Positions 7,871-14,392 of a stretch of 31,534 nucleotides of DNA are shown here, one piece after another. Source of the stretch: a virus. Every line of letters begins with the position of its first letter. The first letter of the stretch is position 1. Both the position numbers and the translations under genes were made by a program. Below the pieces are notes generated by a model that was given only the letters and a program-made list of their open reading frames with translations, ran no database searches and was not told the origin of the DNA. Location: IMG/VR virus record IMGVR_UViG_3300022223_000282, positions 1-31,534 of that record. The stretch is one strand, 5' to 3'.

Positions 7871-7890
7871 TCTGAGATTTCGGCAGCTCA

Positions 7891-9201
7891 TTAATACTCC
7901 CTCGGAGTCATCTCATGCTTCTTTTCTGCTGAGATTGCCGGTTGTTGTGGAAGAGGAGGTGTTTCAGCAGTTACAGTTGGTTTTGCAGCAGGTTCAGCAG
8001 GAACAGCTTCTGCTTTCTCAATTGGTAACCCCATGTCTATCAAAATCTTTCTTATTTCAGGACTTTTCAGCGTGCCTAACTCGTTAAGTTTTGTTAAAAG
8101 AGACATTAACACGCTCATGTCAGGCATCCGCAATAGTCGCCAATGAAGTCTTATCTGAGCTTGCTTACTGTCTAATCCTGCTTCTTCAACCCATTTATTA
8201 AAAAATTCACTTTCAATATGGCGTTTCAGCAAACGTTGAAGACGAGCAGTTGAAAAGCCGCCGACAACAAGAGCAGCATTGGCAGCCGCTTCTGTGAATG
8301 TTCCGCCTAAAACAAGTTTAGCGTAAGGTGTTTTAAGCCCTAGATAAAAGCTGTTGAATAACGTTTCAACGTAAAAGTCTAGTCCTCTCATTCTTTCAGG
8401 AATTGAACGTACAATTTCAGCTTCAACGTTTGTTGTTATCCTCCGTCCTTTCTTCATCTGTTGGACTTTCGTGTTGTATTCAGGTACTTTGGCGTCTGGA
8501 ATTCCCTTAAAAACCCAAACTTCATTGTAAGATGAAAAATTCTCAATTTGGTCAGCCATTGCTGCTTGGACTCTTGCTTTTATCTGAGCGAACGGAGGAC
8601 GAATTTCTCCGCCTGTCCCGTATGATGTTAAAAGCCCTTGTAAAAGCCCAACACCTAAGCGGTCTTTGCCTGAACGGTTAAAAGGAAGCCAAACTAACTC
8701 TTTTCCATCAATCTCGGACGGTAAGTCTTGAGCTTCTTGTAAATGTAAAGCTTGAATCTTAAAATCTTTAAAATCAACTTTCTGAACCCAATAAGGCAAA
8801 ATGCGTACACATTTCTCAAACTTTACACTGTTTCCTTTCCAGACAAAATTGTTTCCCCAGCCTATAATATCTTGAGCTATCTCTTGAATAAGCTCATCAA
8901 AACCAAATTCTTGACATTTATCATCTACAATTTCCTTAGCTGTTTTTCCATCTGATTTCTGTGTATATTTCTCGTTCATTGTTGTTTCAAAGCCACCGCC
9001 GACTCCGACTGCAGAAATAAACTCGATGCTTGCTGCTACGTCTGGGTCGCCTAAGAAAAGGTTAGTCATGTTTTGAAAATTAGGCTCAGGATAAACGGTT
9101 GATTGAGCTGCTTGCTCTGGAAATACTACACTTCCTCTTTTAAAAACAGCTTCTTTAATCTTTGTCAAGAAACTTTTAGGCTTCGGTTCTTCAATGCTCA
9201 A
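7891..9201 (-). CDS. Portal protein
   Basis: The product has 436 residues, the usual size for SPP1/HK97-like portals. Supporting features are an N-terminal acidic/basic region, a LFLGDPDVAASIEFISAVGVG segment (about 48-68), a DIIGWGNNFVWK block (about 112-123) typical of the portal wing, and a clip and stem region around 255-300 containing LGLKTPYAKLVLGG. A long helical crown leads to a Pro/Ala-rich tail (400-436). It heads the leftward head operon that continues with protease-scaffold and capsid. The start is TTG at 9201 with GGAAGATGA upstream; the next ATG lies well inside. Transcription probably begins from the divergent promoter at 9202-9330. Confidence 0.82.
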   Translation of the reverse strand: MSIEEPKPKSFLTKIKEAVFKRGSVVFPEQAAQSTVYPEPNFQNMTNLFLGDPDVAASIEFISAVGVGGGFETTMNEKYTQKSDGKTAKEIVDDKCQEFGFDELIQEIAQDIIGWGNNFVWKGNSVKFEKCVRILPYWVQKVDFKDFKIQALHLQEAQDLPSEIDGKELVWLPFNRSGKDRLGVGLLQGLLTSYGTGGEIRPPFAQIKARVQAAMADQIENFSSYNEVWVFKGIPDAKVPEYNTKVQQMKKGRRITTNVEAEIVRSIPERMRGLDFYVETLFNSFYLGLKTPYAKLVLGGTFTEAAANAALVVGGFSTARLQRLLKRHIESEFFNKWVEEAGLDSKQAQIRLHWRLLRMPDMSVLMSLLTKLNELGTLKSPEIRKILIDMGLPIEKAEAVPAEPAAKPTVTAETPPLPQQPAISAEKKHEMTPREY

Positions 9202-9330
9202 AACGTCATCTTCCTGCTTGTAATTGCGAATAATTCTGAATTACACATAATTACAGCGTGTAATATAAACGTTTTGTTTCGACATAAACCTTATAAATAA
9301 AAATTACACAAATTAAATAAGGGATATTGT
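9202..9330. promoter_or_regulatory. Divergent promoter with repeated AATTACA operator half-sites
   Basis: A plus-strand TATA-like box (CTTATAAATAA, about 9290-9300) sits about 30-40 nt before the repressor ATG. A minus-strand box (GTTTATATTA, 9261-9270) can serve the portal operon. Half-sites AATTACA(C/G) occur at 9239-9246, 9249-9256 and 9302-9309. Inverted versions occur near 9220 and at 9258-9264, where GTGTAAT pairs with ATTACAC at 9240-9246. The sites overlap both TATA boxes, which suggests autoregulated repression by the adjacent ribbon-helix-helix protein. Confidence 0.6.
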
Positions 9331-9492
9331 ATGGAGGAGAAAGAGAACAAAGCGCCACAGGTCAGAGTGGTGTTTGACGGAGAAATGAAGAAGAGGTTTT
9401 TGGCAGTGAAGAGACATTACGGCTTAGAAAAGAATGCAGATTTAATTAGGCTGCTGGTTACGCTTAAATATGAGGAAATAACGAAAGCTTAG
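9331..9492 (+). CDS. Ribbon-helix-helix transcriptional repressor
   Basis: The product has 53 residues and is one of only two convincing plus-strand genes. Residues 10-17 (QVRVVFDG) form the DNA-contacting strand. Helix A (about 18-30) and helix B (about 34-50, NADLIRLLVTLKYEEI) complete an Arc/CopG-type ribbon-helix-helix. Such proteins bind palindromic operators as dimers. The gene is transcribed away from the portal operon across a promoter loaded with AATTACA repeats, the natural position for a repressor controlling both directions. A weak GGGAT lies before the ATG. Its stop overlaps that of the convergent gene at 9489-9668. Confidence 0.75.
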   Translation: MEEKENKAPQVRVVFDGEMKKRFLAVKRHYGLEKNADLIRLLVTLKYEEITKA

Positions 9493-9668
9493 AAGATGTT
9501 GAAAGCTCCCAATTCATTCCTAATCTTCTTAAATTTGTCTTCTTTAACCAATCTTTTCAGATGTGCAATCTTGCTTTTCATTTCTTCCGGACTGTTCACT
9601 TTCAAGATAATCATCTCAACAGCTTCTAAGCAGTCGTCCCATCCTCTCACGTAAAGAGCGTCTAGCAT
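9489..9668 (-). CDS. Small helical protein, unknown
   Basis: The product has 59 residues. It is almost entirely helical and charged, with a Leu/Ile-rich core (AHLKRLVKEDKFKKIRNELG, about 36-55). It starts with ATG at 9668 and ends in a stop that overlaps the convergent repressor stop. A TATA-like box lies 29-39 nt upstream, so the mRNA is probably nearly leaderless, and no ribosome-binding site is visible. Its position opposite a repressor gene suggests a regulatory or early role, which is inference. No family is recognised. Confidence 0.6.
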   Translation of the reverse strand: MLDALYVRGWDDCLEAVEMIILKVNSPEEMKSKIAHLKRLVKEDKFKKIRNELGAFNIF

Positions 9669-9696
9669 ATTCTATCTAATTGACTTCTGATAAAAC

Positions 9697-9707
9697 TTAA
9701 ATTTAAA
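9697..9707 (-). promoter_or_regulatory. TATA-like box for the 59-residue gene
   Basis: GTTTAAATTTAAG on the minus strand lies 29-39 nt before the ATG at 9668. That is about the distance from an archaeal TATA box to a start codon on a leaderless or very short-leader transcript. Confidence 0.45.
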
Positions 9708-9760
9708 CCATTCGTTTAAACTGTTCAACAAGACTGCAGAGAGATAAGTTAAAATGAAAG

Positions 9761-9769
9761 AAAAAAAAA
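9761..9769 (-). terminator. U9 terminator after the winged-helix gene
   Basis: An A9 run on the plus strand gives T9 on the coding strand, 9-17 nt beyond the stop at 9778, followed by a second T-rich stretch. This matches archaeal U-tract termination and separates the operon from the next promoter at about 9700. Confidence 0.55.
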
Positions 9770-9777
9770 GAGGGATT

Positions 9778-10089
9778 TTAGGCAAGCTTGTACAATTTGC
9801 CCACTCGTGTCTGAGCCTCTGGCTCAACCGCTACAACTTTCTTTTCTTCTATCAGCTTCTCCATTGCTCGCCTTACAATTGCTCGCCCTTTATCTGCGTC
9901 TGTTATGCCTAGCTTGTCACTGACTTTACGACTGGAAGCTGGCTTACCAATTTGCTTTAACGCTTCGAGAAATTGCTCGTCTGTAAATGACAGTTTAGCA
10001 GTTGCAGCAGCTTCAGGTTTAGGTTCAGCTTCAGCAGCAGGCTTCTCAATTGCCTTCTCCTCTCTTTTAGCTGTCTTTTTCTTACCCAT
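9778..10089 (-). CDS. Nested winged-helix short form (internal start)
   Basis: Within the preceding gene a perfect GGAGGTGA at 10098-10105 lies 8 nt before an in-frame ATG at 10089. The product would have 103 residues: a charged linker and the winged-helix domain without the Cys/His part. It may be the main product. Alternatively, it may be co-produced as a competitor of the long form. The ribosome-binding site is the strongest one in the region. Confidence 0.55.
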   Translation of the reverse strand: MGKKKTAKREEKAIEKPAAEAEPKPEAAATAKLSFTDEQFLEALKQIGKPASSRKVSDKLGITDADKGRAIVRRAMEKLIEEKKVVAVEPEAQTRVGKLYKLA

Positions 10090-10293
10090 TTTTCTTTTCA
10101 CCTCCTCCCACTTATTATAACTACTCTTGTGAGCTTTACATCCTGGAAGATTAGTTAAAGGACCTAACGTTTCACCGGCAACAAATTCAACAATTTTTCC
10201 ATCTTTGATTCCTTGAGTTGAGCATAAGGAATGACGCTTGCAGCTGCCATCTTTACGGACGTTATGATTTGGAAGGATAAGACAATGGCTCAT
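9778..10293 (-). CDS. Cys/His domain plus winged-helix protein
   Basis: The product has 171 residues. Residues 1-68 contain scattered Cys and His (positions 4, 5, 10, 18, 21, 24, 52, 55) that may bind zinc. Residues 69-103 are a Lys/Glu/Ala/Pro-rich linker. Residues 104-171 (LSFTDEQFLEALKQIGKPAS onward) are a winged helix-turn-helix resembling the ribosomal S25/RPS25-type fold, with recognition helix near DKGRAIVRRAMEKL. It is probably a DNA-binding regulator. The ATG at 10293 has GAGGAAGTGA upstream and follows the Zn-ribbon gene by 15 nt. A second, perfect ribosome-binding site inside the gene suggests that a shorter form is also made. Confidence 0.75.
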   Translation of the reverse strand: MSHCLILPNHNVRKDGSCKRHSLCSTQGIKDGKIVEFVAGETLGPLTNLPGCKAHKSSYNKWEEVKRKMGKKKTAKREEKAIEKPAAEAEPKPEAAATAKLSFTDEQFLEALKQIGKPASSRKVSDKLGITDADKGRAIVRRAMEKLIEEKKVVAVEPEAQTRVGKLYKLA

Positions 10294-10308
10294 TTTTGTT
10301 TCACTTCC

Positions 10309-10449
10309 TCAACTGTATGAACTTTTGATGTTTGCGCTTCCGCAATTTATACACTTCACTTTTCCATCTTTCAACACTGCTTTTTCTGCAACACATTGGC
10401 AATCTTGGCATACTACGAATTGCGGTGAAACCGAGATTATCTTTTCCAT
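10309..10449 (-). CDS. 46-residue zinc-ribbon protein
   Basis: The frame encodes 46 residues with CQDC (14-17) and CINC (33-36) knuckles separated by 15 residues, a textbook zinc ribbon. Its ATG overlaps the stop of the upstream gene in a TAATG junction, and the next gene begins 15 nt after its stop. Small ribbons of this kind often modulate transcription or bind nucleic acid. The exact role is unknown. Confidence 0.7.
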   Translation of the reverse strand: MEKIISVSPQFVVCQDCQCVAEKAVLKDGKVKCINCGSANIKSSYS

Positions 10450-10709
10450 TATGTTGACCATCCATCTTGCTGTTCTACAGCTTCCCAGACAAGCTCCATG
10501 CTGTCTTCTCTGTTTAATTTCATGTTTTTAACAAAAGCTACGAAAGTTTCTAAGTCCCATGCTAAGTTAATGAATACGTCCACAATCTCACTTGCTGTCT
10601 TGGCTTGTCTCAGCTGCTCTAAATCTTCCGTAAATTCAGCGTCTTCACCGTATAACTTTTCTATGTAAGCGTTTAGTGCTTTTAATGTTGTTTCTTTTAA
10701 TTGTGCCAT
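10449..10709 (-). CDS. Small acidic helical protein, unknown
   Basis: The product has 86 residues and is acidic and helical throughout, with a hydrophobic segment NLAWDLETFVAFVKNM (about 48-63). The start is preceded by GAGGTTAAAGAA. It is the first gene of a short operon running through the zinc ribbon to the winged-helix regulator. A CTATAAAG box lies about 35 nt upstream of the ATG, and operator-like repeats lie behind it. No family is recognised. The context suggests an early or regulatory function. Confidence 0.7.
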   Translation of the reverse strand: MAQLKETTLKALNAYIEKLYGEDAEFTEDLEQLRQAKTASEIVDVFINLAWDLETFVAFVKNMKLNREDSMELVWEAVEQQDGWST

Positions 10710-10897
10710 TTCTTTAACCTCAAAATAACAATAACCTGCCTTCTTTATAGGCGTTACGCAAAATTACAATGATTAACGCTGAATTACGTTGAGAAACCAA
10801 CAGTCGGTCAGTCGGTCACCGAGAAACGGAAATAAAATATTTTTGGCAGGAATTATTTTTTCTCCTTTCTGCGGTGTGGAACTGTGTATCTGATTAC
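10710..10897. promoter_or_regulatory. Regulatory gap with operator-like repeats and an iteron-like element
   Basis: This is the longest gene-free stretch in the window. Near the gene it carries a minus-strand TATA-like box (CTATAAAG, about 10743-10750). Next come half-sites of the same AATTAC type seen at 9202-9330 (10753-10758, 10762-10767, 10782-10788), then a 26-bp element (10801-10826) that also occurs inverted inside the PrimPol gene. The remainder is AT-rich (AATATTTTATTTC). No RNA gene was recognised. Confidence 0.5.
10801..10826 (+). repeat. 26-bp element, copy 1 (tandem GTCGGTCA)
   Basis: Two tandem octamers GTCGGTCA GTCGGTCA are flanked by GAGAAAC on both sides. The 26 bases are an exact reverse complement of 18874-18899. 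A looser match extends about 10-15 bases further on one side (TTTTATTTC after a short indel). Confidence 0.8.
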
Positions 10898-11152
10898 TTA
10901 CGATTTATGGCTTACCAAAATCCCAGTAACAAAACCTGTAAGACTTGTGATGCCGGCAAAAATTTCACTGCTAAAAGCACGGAACAAAACCATGTAAAAC
11001 ACTTCTAAAGCTGAAAGAGAAAGAGTCATAGCAATAGCGAATTTGACACCCCAAACAAGAATGCCGTTAGGCTTCACTACGATAACTTCATCTCGCTTTC
11101 CTTTTTTCTTGCGTATTACACGCTTTGTTAAGCAGCGTTCAACAAAACCCAT
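10898..11152 (-). CDS. Small two-span membrane protein
   Basis: The product has 84 residues: a basic N-terminus (RKKKGKR near residue 18) and two hydrophobic segments (about 35-57 and 60-80). A GTG four codons upstream is in frame, but the perfect GGGAGGTGA overlaps that codon and points to the ATG at 11152. It follows TerL directly and ends the packaging operon before the regulatory gap. No family is recognised; a holin or membrane-anchoring role is possible. Confidence 0.68.
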   Translation of the reverse strand: MGFVERCLTKRVIRKKKGKRDEVIVVKPNGILVWGVKFAIAMTLSLSALEVFYMVLFRAFSSEIFAGITSLTGFVTGILVSHKS

Positions 11153-11170
11153 CTTGTTTTTCACCTCCCT

Positions 11171-12589
11171 TTAAAACATGACAATTCCTTTTCCTTTTCT
11201 TTCCACACGCAAAACATAAGTCAGCAAAGCAACAGCATCAGCTAAGTCGTCTGTGAATCCCGGAGCAGCTTCAACACGATAGCGGTTTGTGTAAGTTACA
11301 CGCTGCAGGAATTTAAGCTCTCGAATCAACGGAGGATAGTCAGGCAGCTTAATCTTTTTTATGTTTACAAGCTCAAGCAACGGCTGGTATATTTGAACGT
11401 CAGATTTAGCACCACGTTTTACTCCCCTAGCAGGAAGTCCTTTATCTTGCAAGCGTTTAATAGTAGCTAAAGAAAGATATTGGTCAAGAGCAATATCTAC
11501 AACACGGTAGCGTCGGCATAAATCTTCATAGAGATTTTCAATTTCAACAATGTTTAATGGAGGCTCAAAAGCAATAGCAAGGTCAACAATAACGTTTTCT
11601 TCTTTATCTTCATGTCCCATAACAATAGCGTAGTTATCACGCTCAAAACCTGGGTCGCCTGTAATTATGTAATTCTGTGTTTTCTCGTATTCAGGAAGTT
11701 TAAGGTTTACATCAACGCATTCTTCTATCTTTTCAGCAGATAGAAAAGCCGAGATAACATCGGCAAACAATGCTTTATATTCACGGTCAAACATCCATGA
11801 GTCACGCAGAAACTCTTTCTTCATAAACTCGCTGTCTCGCTTGTATTGAGGAAGCGGATTAAGCTCCCAAGTTGCATATTGAAAAACTGCTCGGAAAGGA
11901 TGTTGGTTGTGAGATGGCTCTTCCTGCAAGACACGGATAGGTTTGCCAGTACGGAACAATTCATATCCTGTACCACTGCGTCCTTGCGGAGTTGAAATAG
12001 CAATTAAGCGTCCGTCAGTTCCAAACGGTGCAAGACGTGGTGTGTAAGCGTTTAAAACTTCTGTTCCACTCATGTGTCCTTTGGTATCTATAAAGCTACA
12101 GACTTCATCTAAAATTAAGCTGAAAATTGCGTATCCTCTACCTGCTCGGCTGCTTGACCCTTGAGCTCTTGCTACGATGCCTCCTGTAAAATGTAATTCT
12201 TCCCTCTTCTCGTTCTCGATGTATTGCGATAAATACTCACTGTTGTATGCTAATCCTTTAATCATTGCTAAAACCATGTTTAAAGCTAAATCTTCTTGTG
12301 GTGCAATATTCATAGCGTACAGTTTCATTCCAGGCGTTAAGCCATAATGCTTATGTGCGTTTTTGATTTGCAGCATACGATAAATCCCCCATAAGCTGCA
12401 TCCGGCAGACATTGTAGATTTAGCTGACTTGCTACCTGCAATAACAACAGTTTCCATATAGTCACCTATAGTCTTCATAACCAGCTCTTGGTTAGGTGAA
12501 AGCGTAAACGGATTACCTAAAATATGCCGCCAGCAGGCAGCAGGATTACGGATGGTTTCAAGATATTGTTCTTTGGTAAGTTGTTTCAT
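11171..12589 (-). CDS. terL: Terminase large subunit (packaging ATPase-nuclease)
   Basis: The product has 472 residues. The ATPase half has a deviant Walker A AGSKSAKST (51-59, with Ala where Gly is usual), Walker B FSLILDE (156-162) and coupling motif AISTPQGR (197-204). The nuclease half carries the acidic triad of the RNase H-like fold: Asp312 in ITGDPGF, Asp369 in IALDQY, and an Asp at 447-451 in FTDDLADA. It pumps DNA into the prohead and cuts concatemers. The start ATG overlaps the methyltransferase stop by ATGA. The gene sits downstream of the HNH protein and far from the portal, separated by small regulators. Confidence 0.93.
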   Translation of the reverse strand: MKQLTKEQYLETIRNPAACWRHILGNPFTLSPNQELVMKTIGDYMETVVIAGSKSAKSTMSAGCSLWGIYRMLQIKNAHKHYGLTPGMKLYAMNIAPQEDLALNMVLAMIKGLAYNSEYLSQYIENEKREELHFTGGIVARAQGSSSRAGRGYAIFSLILDEVCSFIDTKGHMSGTEVLNAYTPRLAPFGTDGRLIAISTPQGRSGTGYELFRTGKPIRVLQEEPSHNQHPFRAVFQYATWELNPLPQYKRDSEFMKKEFLRDSWMFDREYKALFADVISAFLSAEKIEECVDVNLKLPEYEKTQNYIITGDPGFERDNYAIVMGHEDKEENVIVDLAIAFEPPLNIVEIENLYEDLCRRYRVVDIALDQYLSLATIKRLQDKGLPARGVKRGAKSDVQIYQPLLELVNIKKIKLPDYPPLIRELKFLQRVTYTNRYRVEAAPGFTDDLADAVALLTYVLRVERKGKGIVMF

Positions 12590-13161
12590 TTTTCTTCCCT
12601 CTTTATCTTTTCAAACACAAACCAAAATGTCTTTGCCGTCTTTCCCTTTCCCCCGGTTCGGACGTTATAGATTTTCATTAATAATTTCCAATCTTCAAAC
12701 AACGCTAATATATTTGAGAACGGAATAACCATATCGTTCCACTTGAACCATAATAATGCATCATCTTTTAAAACTCTATGAAATTCTTTCAAAGAACGAT
12801 AAATGTAAGCTATCAAAGCAGAACGATTAGAATATTTATCCATGCCATAATAGGGAGGAATTTTACAATATTCTTCTGCTCGCTTCCATTTTTCTTTAGC
12901 TTTATTATAACTTTCAAGGTCAGGAAATGCATACATACCTGAATATACTGCCCAACAATACGGCGGGTCAAAGAAAATATTATCAAAACATTCATCTTTA
13001 AAGGAAAGAATACGGGTGTCAGCAAATATGTTTGGTTTGATTGTTAGTTTTTTCTCTATATCCAAATATATAATGTTCTCACTATTGCTTTCCCACATTC
13101 TTCGATTTCCCGCCGTAGCATCTAAAGTTAGACGTTTTATTGTTATTCGTTTAACTTTCAC
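12586..13161 (-). CDS. SAM-dependent DNA methyltransferase (DPPY type)
   Basis: The product has 191 residues. Motif I appears as LDATAGNRRMW (13-23) and catalytic motif IV as FFDPPYC (63-69), followed by FHRVLKDDALLWFKW, a motif VIII-like strand. DPPY points to an amino-methyltransferase acting on adenine N6 or cytosine N4. It is compact with no obvious target-recognition domain and no partner restriction enzyme, so it is an orphan. It begins at GTG (13161) overlapping the stop of the HNH gene by 4 bp. It may protect viral DNA or mark packaging sites because it lies between HNH and TerL; both are inferences. Confidence 0.85.
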   Translation of the reverse strand: MKVKRITIKRLTLDATAGNRRMWESNSENIIYLDIEKKLTIKPNIFADTRILSFKDECFDNIFFDPPYCWAVYSGMYAFPDLESYNKAKEKWKRAEEYCKIPPYYGMDKYSNRSALIAYIYRSLKEFHRVLKDDALLWFKWNDMVIPFSNILALFEDWKLLMKIYNVRTGGKGKTAKTFWFVFEKIKREEK

Positions 13162-13823
13162 GCTTCTTCCTCCTCCTGCTCTTCTAACGGTGTCCTAATC
13201 TTTTTCGGTTGTTTACGTCTTGTTCTAGTAGTGTAGCCTATTCCCATACGAGTAAACAACAAAACCATTGTACGCTGTAATGCGTCAAGCTGCTTCTGTG
13301 CAGACAATAAATCTTTAACTTCCAAGCTACGGTCAAGCACAATAGAACGCAAGCGTGGAACCTGCACATCTTTAATCAGCAAAACTTCTTTAAGCAAGTC
13401 AAGTGTTACAGGCTCAGCAAGGAAAGGGTAAGCTTTAAGGTAGCGTTTCAAGTCAGCTTCATAACGCTGTTTTTCTTCAGATGTTAGCAGCTCAACAAGC
13501 TTTTCATCCAGCAAATCTGAAGCTTTACGATACATCTTAGTTTGGCGATTACCAAAAATCTTTTTGAAGCTTGGACGATACTTATGACGTTTACGGTTAC
13601 AGTCATCACACAGCAGCTCAGCATCAGGCGGTATAATGCCTTTTTCTTTAAAATCTTTCAGCATCTTATAGCGGCTAGGATGACGGTAGCCAAGCAGCAT
13701 GCCTTTATCAAAACCTTTATGGTGAATAATCAGCTGGTCAGGTGTGAAACGCTGACCGCAAGCAGCACAGCAGCAGCCCATTGCTATGACCATTCTTCGC
13801 CTAACTTCTTTCAAGCTCAACAT
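13158..13823 (-). CDS. HNH endonuclease domain with small-terminase-like C-terminus
   Basis: The product has 221 residues. The HNH domain spans about 10-85: zinc cysteines CAAC (19-22) and CDDC (72-75), catalytic His in IIHHK (34-35), Asn76 and His80. A basic middle follows, then a helical region (about 120-220) ending in basic and polyglutamate stretches. That half resembles small-terminase C-terminal helices by eye. HNH proteins placed next to TerL stimulate specific DNA cleavage in phages such as HK97 (gp74). No other small terminase is visible, so this protein may serve that role. The start follows AGGTGAAGC. Confidence 0.78.
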   Translation of the reverse strand: MLSLKEVRRRMVIAMGCCCAACGQRFTPDQLIIHHKGFDKGMLLGYRHPSRYKMLKDFKEKGIIPPDAELLCDDCNRKRHKYRPSFKKIFGNRQTKMYRKASDLLDEKLVELLTSEEKQRYEADLKRYLKAYPFLAEPVTLDLLKEVLLIKDVQVPRLRSIVLDRSLEVKDLLSAQKQLDALQRTMVLLFTRMGIGYTTRTRRKQPKKIRTPLEEQEEEEA

Positions 13824-13830
13824 GCTTCAC

Positions 13831-14037
13831 CTATCCTATGTCTTGCGAAACATCCAAACGTCTTTCCAATTTTCCCATAAGATGACAGCCATCCGTAAAA
13901 ATGTTGGAGGAAAAGCGTTCTAATACCGCTGGAATCCACTGCTCTCCCGCTTGTTTGGTACTTTTTTGGAGTTGCTCATCGTTTCCCATGAAATATCCCA
14001 GATGCTTTCGGATTTGTCGTAAGATTCCAGATAACAT
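13831..14037 (-). CDS. Small hypothetical protein
   Basis: The product has 68 residues, mixed charge, no clear motif. Its ATG overlaps the previous stop in a TAATG junction, and its stop lies 7 nt before the HNH gene start, so it fits snugly into the operon. That spacing is the main reason for accepting it. No ribosome-binding site is obvious, which is usual at re-initiation junctions. Confidence 0.5.
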   Translation of the reverse strand: MLSGILRQIRKHLGYFMGNDEQLQKSTKQAGEQWIPAVLERFSSNIFTDGCHLMGKLERRLDVSQDIG

Positions 14038-14390
14038 TAATCGTCCAGCTCCGACAACATTTTAGCAAATTTTTCTCCGAAGCTTAATCTCACTGCCATC
14101 TCTTCACATTGCTCGTCTGATGCTTCATCTGAAGCCCAATGAATAAACTCATGTAAGTAAGTACGGTTCAAAGTTTTAGTAACAAATTTAGGAAACGACA
14201 GTTTAACATATTTTTTAATATTTTGCCACCATGCAAAAGTGTCTTTAATCCAGATGTCGAGAAAGATTTCAACCCTATCTTCTAACGGTAGATAAAACGC
14301 TAATGTTTCATCTTCATGTCTAAACTTCATCTCGACTTTAAGGCGTTTTAACCGTTCTCTTAAAATCTCCAACCTTTCTTTTCTATCCAT
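14037..14390 (-). CDS. HExxH putative zinc metalloprotease
   Basis: The product has 117 residues. HEFIHW (80-85) is a zincin signature, with a downstream acidic run (DEASDEQCEE, 88-97) that could supply the third ligand. The N-terminal third is a basic helix. Small zincins of this type appear in many phages without a known substrate. The longer reading frame would start nine codons upstream, but GGAGG-ATTAAAG precisely precedes the ATG at 14390, just after the upstream stop. It might process virion or host proteins; this is not shown. Confidence 0.7.
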   Translation of the reverse strand: MDRKERLEILRERLKRLKVEMKFRHEDETLAFYLPLEDRVEIFLDIWIKDTFAWWQNIKKYVKLSFPKFVTKTLNRTYLHEFIHWASDEASDEQCEEMAVRLSFGEKFAKMLSELDD

Positions 14391-14392
14391 CT

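Noticed and set aside
10770-10838. Short plus-strand frame ending VGQSVTEKRK
   Set aside because: It lies between stops, has no start or ribosome-binding site and is better explained by the 26-bp repeat shared with PrimPol. It could be a relic.
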